DNA from: Ruminococcus flavefaciens
GTDB taxonomy: Bacteria > Bacillota > Clostridia > Oscillospirales > Ruminococcaceae
Reading direction: 5' to 3'
DNA: 6,235 bases
NCBI GenBank assembly: GCA_002348905.1
Contig: DEBW01000157.1
Coordinates: 3,286-9,520 of the forward strand
Shown: one piece after another, positions 5,178-6,235 of the stretch
Layout of the letters: every line of letters starts with the position of its first letter
How positions within the stretch are numbered: the stretch's first letter is position 1
Made by a program: the position numbers and the translations under genes
Notes under the pieces: generated by a model
Database searches by the model: none
Told to the model about the DNA's origin: nothing
The model's input: the letters and a program-made list of their open reading frames with translations, nothing else

Positions 5178-6235
5178 ATGGGGTTTGAAATTAAAGACGG
5201 TGTACTTGTAAAGTATACCGATGAAGCAAGTGTTACTGAGGTAACTGTGCCGGACGGCGTTGAAATGATAGCTAATAAGGCGTTCAGCGATACTCAGGTA
5301 AAAAGCATATTTCTCCCTGACAGCGTTAAGAAGCTGGAAGGAGGAGCTTTTGCTGATTGTGCTGAGCTTGAATCTTTAAGACTTTCTGAAAATCTTGAAG
5401 ATATCAGCGTTGCTGCATTTGCAAATTGCCAAAAGCTGAAAAGTATAGTGATACCTGAAAAGGTAAAGCAAATAAAATTCATTGCTTTTGAGGGATGTGA
5501 GAGCCTTGCTGATATAAAATTTCCGTCAGAGCTTGAAGAATGTTCTGTATGCGGACTTGATGATACTCCGTGGTTCAAGGAAAACAGCGAGAAAAATGAG
5601 ATGCTTGTTGTTGGCGGAGTGCTTATAAGCTGCAATCCTAAGGATAATGTGGCAGTTATACCTGACGGAGTTATCGTTGCTTATGAATGTCAGTTCTCGA
5701 AAACATTAAAGAAAGTGAAGTTCACAAACGGACCGAAAACTATCTCCGAAGCAGCATTTGATGAGTGTGAAGACCTTGAAGAGATAGAGCTTCCTGCTGA
5801 CCTTGAAGATATTGAAAATATGGCGTTCCAAAGATGCAGTTCGCTAAAAAGTGTACGCTTACCTGAAAAAGTCACATTAATAGGTTACGATGCATTCAGA
5901 GAGTGCAGTTCACTGACAAATGTTTACTTCTCAGAAGGACTTAAAGAAATATGCTCTGATGCTTTCCGTTACTGCGAGAACCTTGAGGAGATAATCCTGC
6001 CTGATTCTCTTGAATCAGTAGAAGGTTATGCTTTCAGCGACTGCGTAAATGTCAAGAAGCTCGTACTTCCGAATAATGACACATGGCTGGGTGATTCAGT
6101 ATTCTGGAAAGTACCTGTCGGACATCTTCATATTCCGGAAAAATTTGTCAGAGGTGATTGTATCAGCGAGGCGTTTATTGACAATGATATCTCAGAAATA
6201 ACTGTTGATGAGAACAATCCTGAGCTTACTGCTTA
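5178..6235 (+). CDS. BspA-like leucine-rich-repeat (LRR_5) protein, 3'-partial, no signal peptide
   Basis: Open frame of 352 codons running off the right edge without a stop. Start ATG 5178 follows a perfect AGGAGG (5165-5170) at 7 nt. The protein is built of roughly 23-residue repeats of the BspA/TpLRR type, with the pattern [LI]-x-x-[IV]-x-[LF]-P-x-x-[LV]-x-x-[IL]-x-x-x-A-F-x-x-C. Clear units include VPDGVEMIANKAFSDT, LPDSVKKLEGGAFADC, IPEKVKQIKFIAFEGC, LPADLEDIENMAFQRC, LPEKVTLIGYDAFREC and LPDSLESVEGYAFSDC. An insert at about 128-160 (TPWFKE..., then LVVGGVLISCNP) is typical of this family. The last residues, ITVDENNPELTA, match the usual lead into a further repeat block, so considerable sequence is probably missing. 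The start MGFEIKDGVLVKYTDE is a cap, not a signal peptide, so the protein seems cytoplasmic unless exported by another route. Surface BspA proteins mediate adhesion; here the likely role is protein-protein binding with an unknown partner. Confidence 0.92.
   Translation, partial: MGFEIKDGVLVKYTDEASVTEVTVPDGVEMIANKAFSDTQVKSIFLPDSVKKLEGGAFADCAELESLRLSENLEDISVAAFANCQKLKSIVIPEKVKQIKFIAFEGCESLADIKFPSELEECSVCGLDDTPWFKENSEKNEMLVVGGVLISCNPKDNVAVIPDGVIVAYECQFSKTLKKVKFTNGPKTISEAAFDECEDLEEIELPADLEDIENMAFQRCSSLKSVRLPEKVTLIGYDAFRECSSLTNVYFSEGLKEICSDAFRYCENLEEIILPDSLESVEGYAFSDCVNVKKLVLPNNDTWLGDSVFWKVPVGHLHIPEKFVRGDCISEAFIDNDISEITVDENNPELTA

Noticed and set aside
5294..5875. Two antisense frames (5294-5635 and 5690-5875) over the LRR gene
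   Set aside because: The + strand is one continuous LRR frame with a perfect ribosome binding site and promoter. The antisense Ser/Phe-rich frames mirror its repetitive codons.

Overview
The window looks like chromosomal DNA from a low-to-moderate-GC member of the Clostridia, probably a Ruminococcus-like gut or rumen bacterium. This is inferred from three things: near-consensus SigA-type promoters in AT-rich gaps with GGAGG-type ribosome binding sites; a membrane-anchored HtrA with one PDZ domain; and a BspA-type leucine-rich-repeat protein of the kind abundant in gut Firmicutes. No sequence search was possible, so the genus is a guess. There are no RNA genes, mobile elements, CRISPR arrays or phage genes.

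Layout. At the left edge is the 3' part of an HtrA/DegP-type serine protease gene (+, 3-1214; its start lies outside the window). It converges on an AraC-family regulator gene (-, 1286-2182), and the two share a bidirectional hairpin terminator at 1241-1267. The AraC gene is separated by a 485-bp AT-rich gap (2183-2667) from a divergent two-gene operon: an AlgI-like MBOAT O-acyltransferase (2668-4062) and, 17 bp later, a membrane-anchored SGNH/GDSL-fold protein (4080-5009). A strong hairpin terminator (5022-5061) closes the operon. A further promoter (5101-5129) then drives a BspA-like LRR gene (5178 to the end of the window, 3'-incomplete).

How the genes may work together. An MBOAT protein next to an extracellular SGNH protein is the usual arrangement of surface-polymer O-acetylation systems (AlgI with AlgJ/AlgX, PatA with PatB, DltB with DltD). 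The MBOAT moves the acyl group across the membrane, and the SGNH protein transfers it to, or removes it from, a cell-wall or extracellular glycan. The divergent AraC-type regulator, with its cupin-like sensor domain, is a natural candidate to control the pair, but this is inference from position. The HtrA and LRR genes have their own terminators or promoters and look functionally separate.

The most interesting non-coding part is the 2183-2667 gap. It holds a near-consensus promoter for each divergent unit, several inverted repeats, a TTTACAA motif at both promoters, and a roughly 114-nt leader before the MBOAT gene. That leader has alternative pairings, two U-tracts and a possible 15-codon upstream ORF. 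Nothing here is clearly a new system; the leader and the MBOAT/SGNH pair deserve the closest look.
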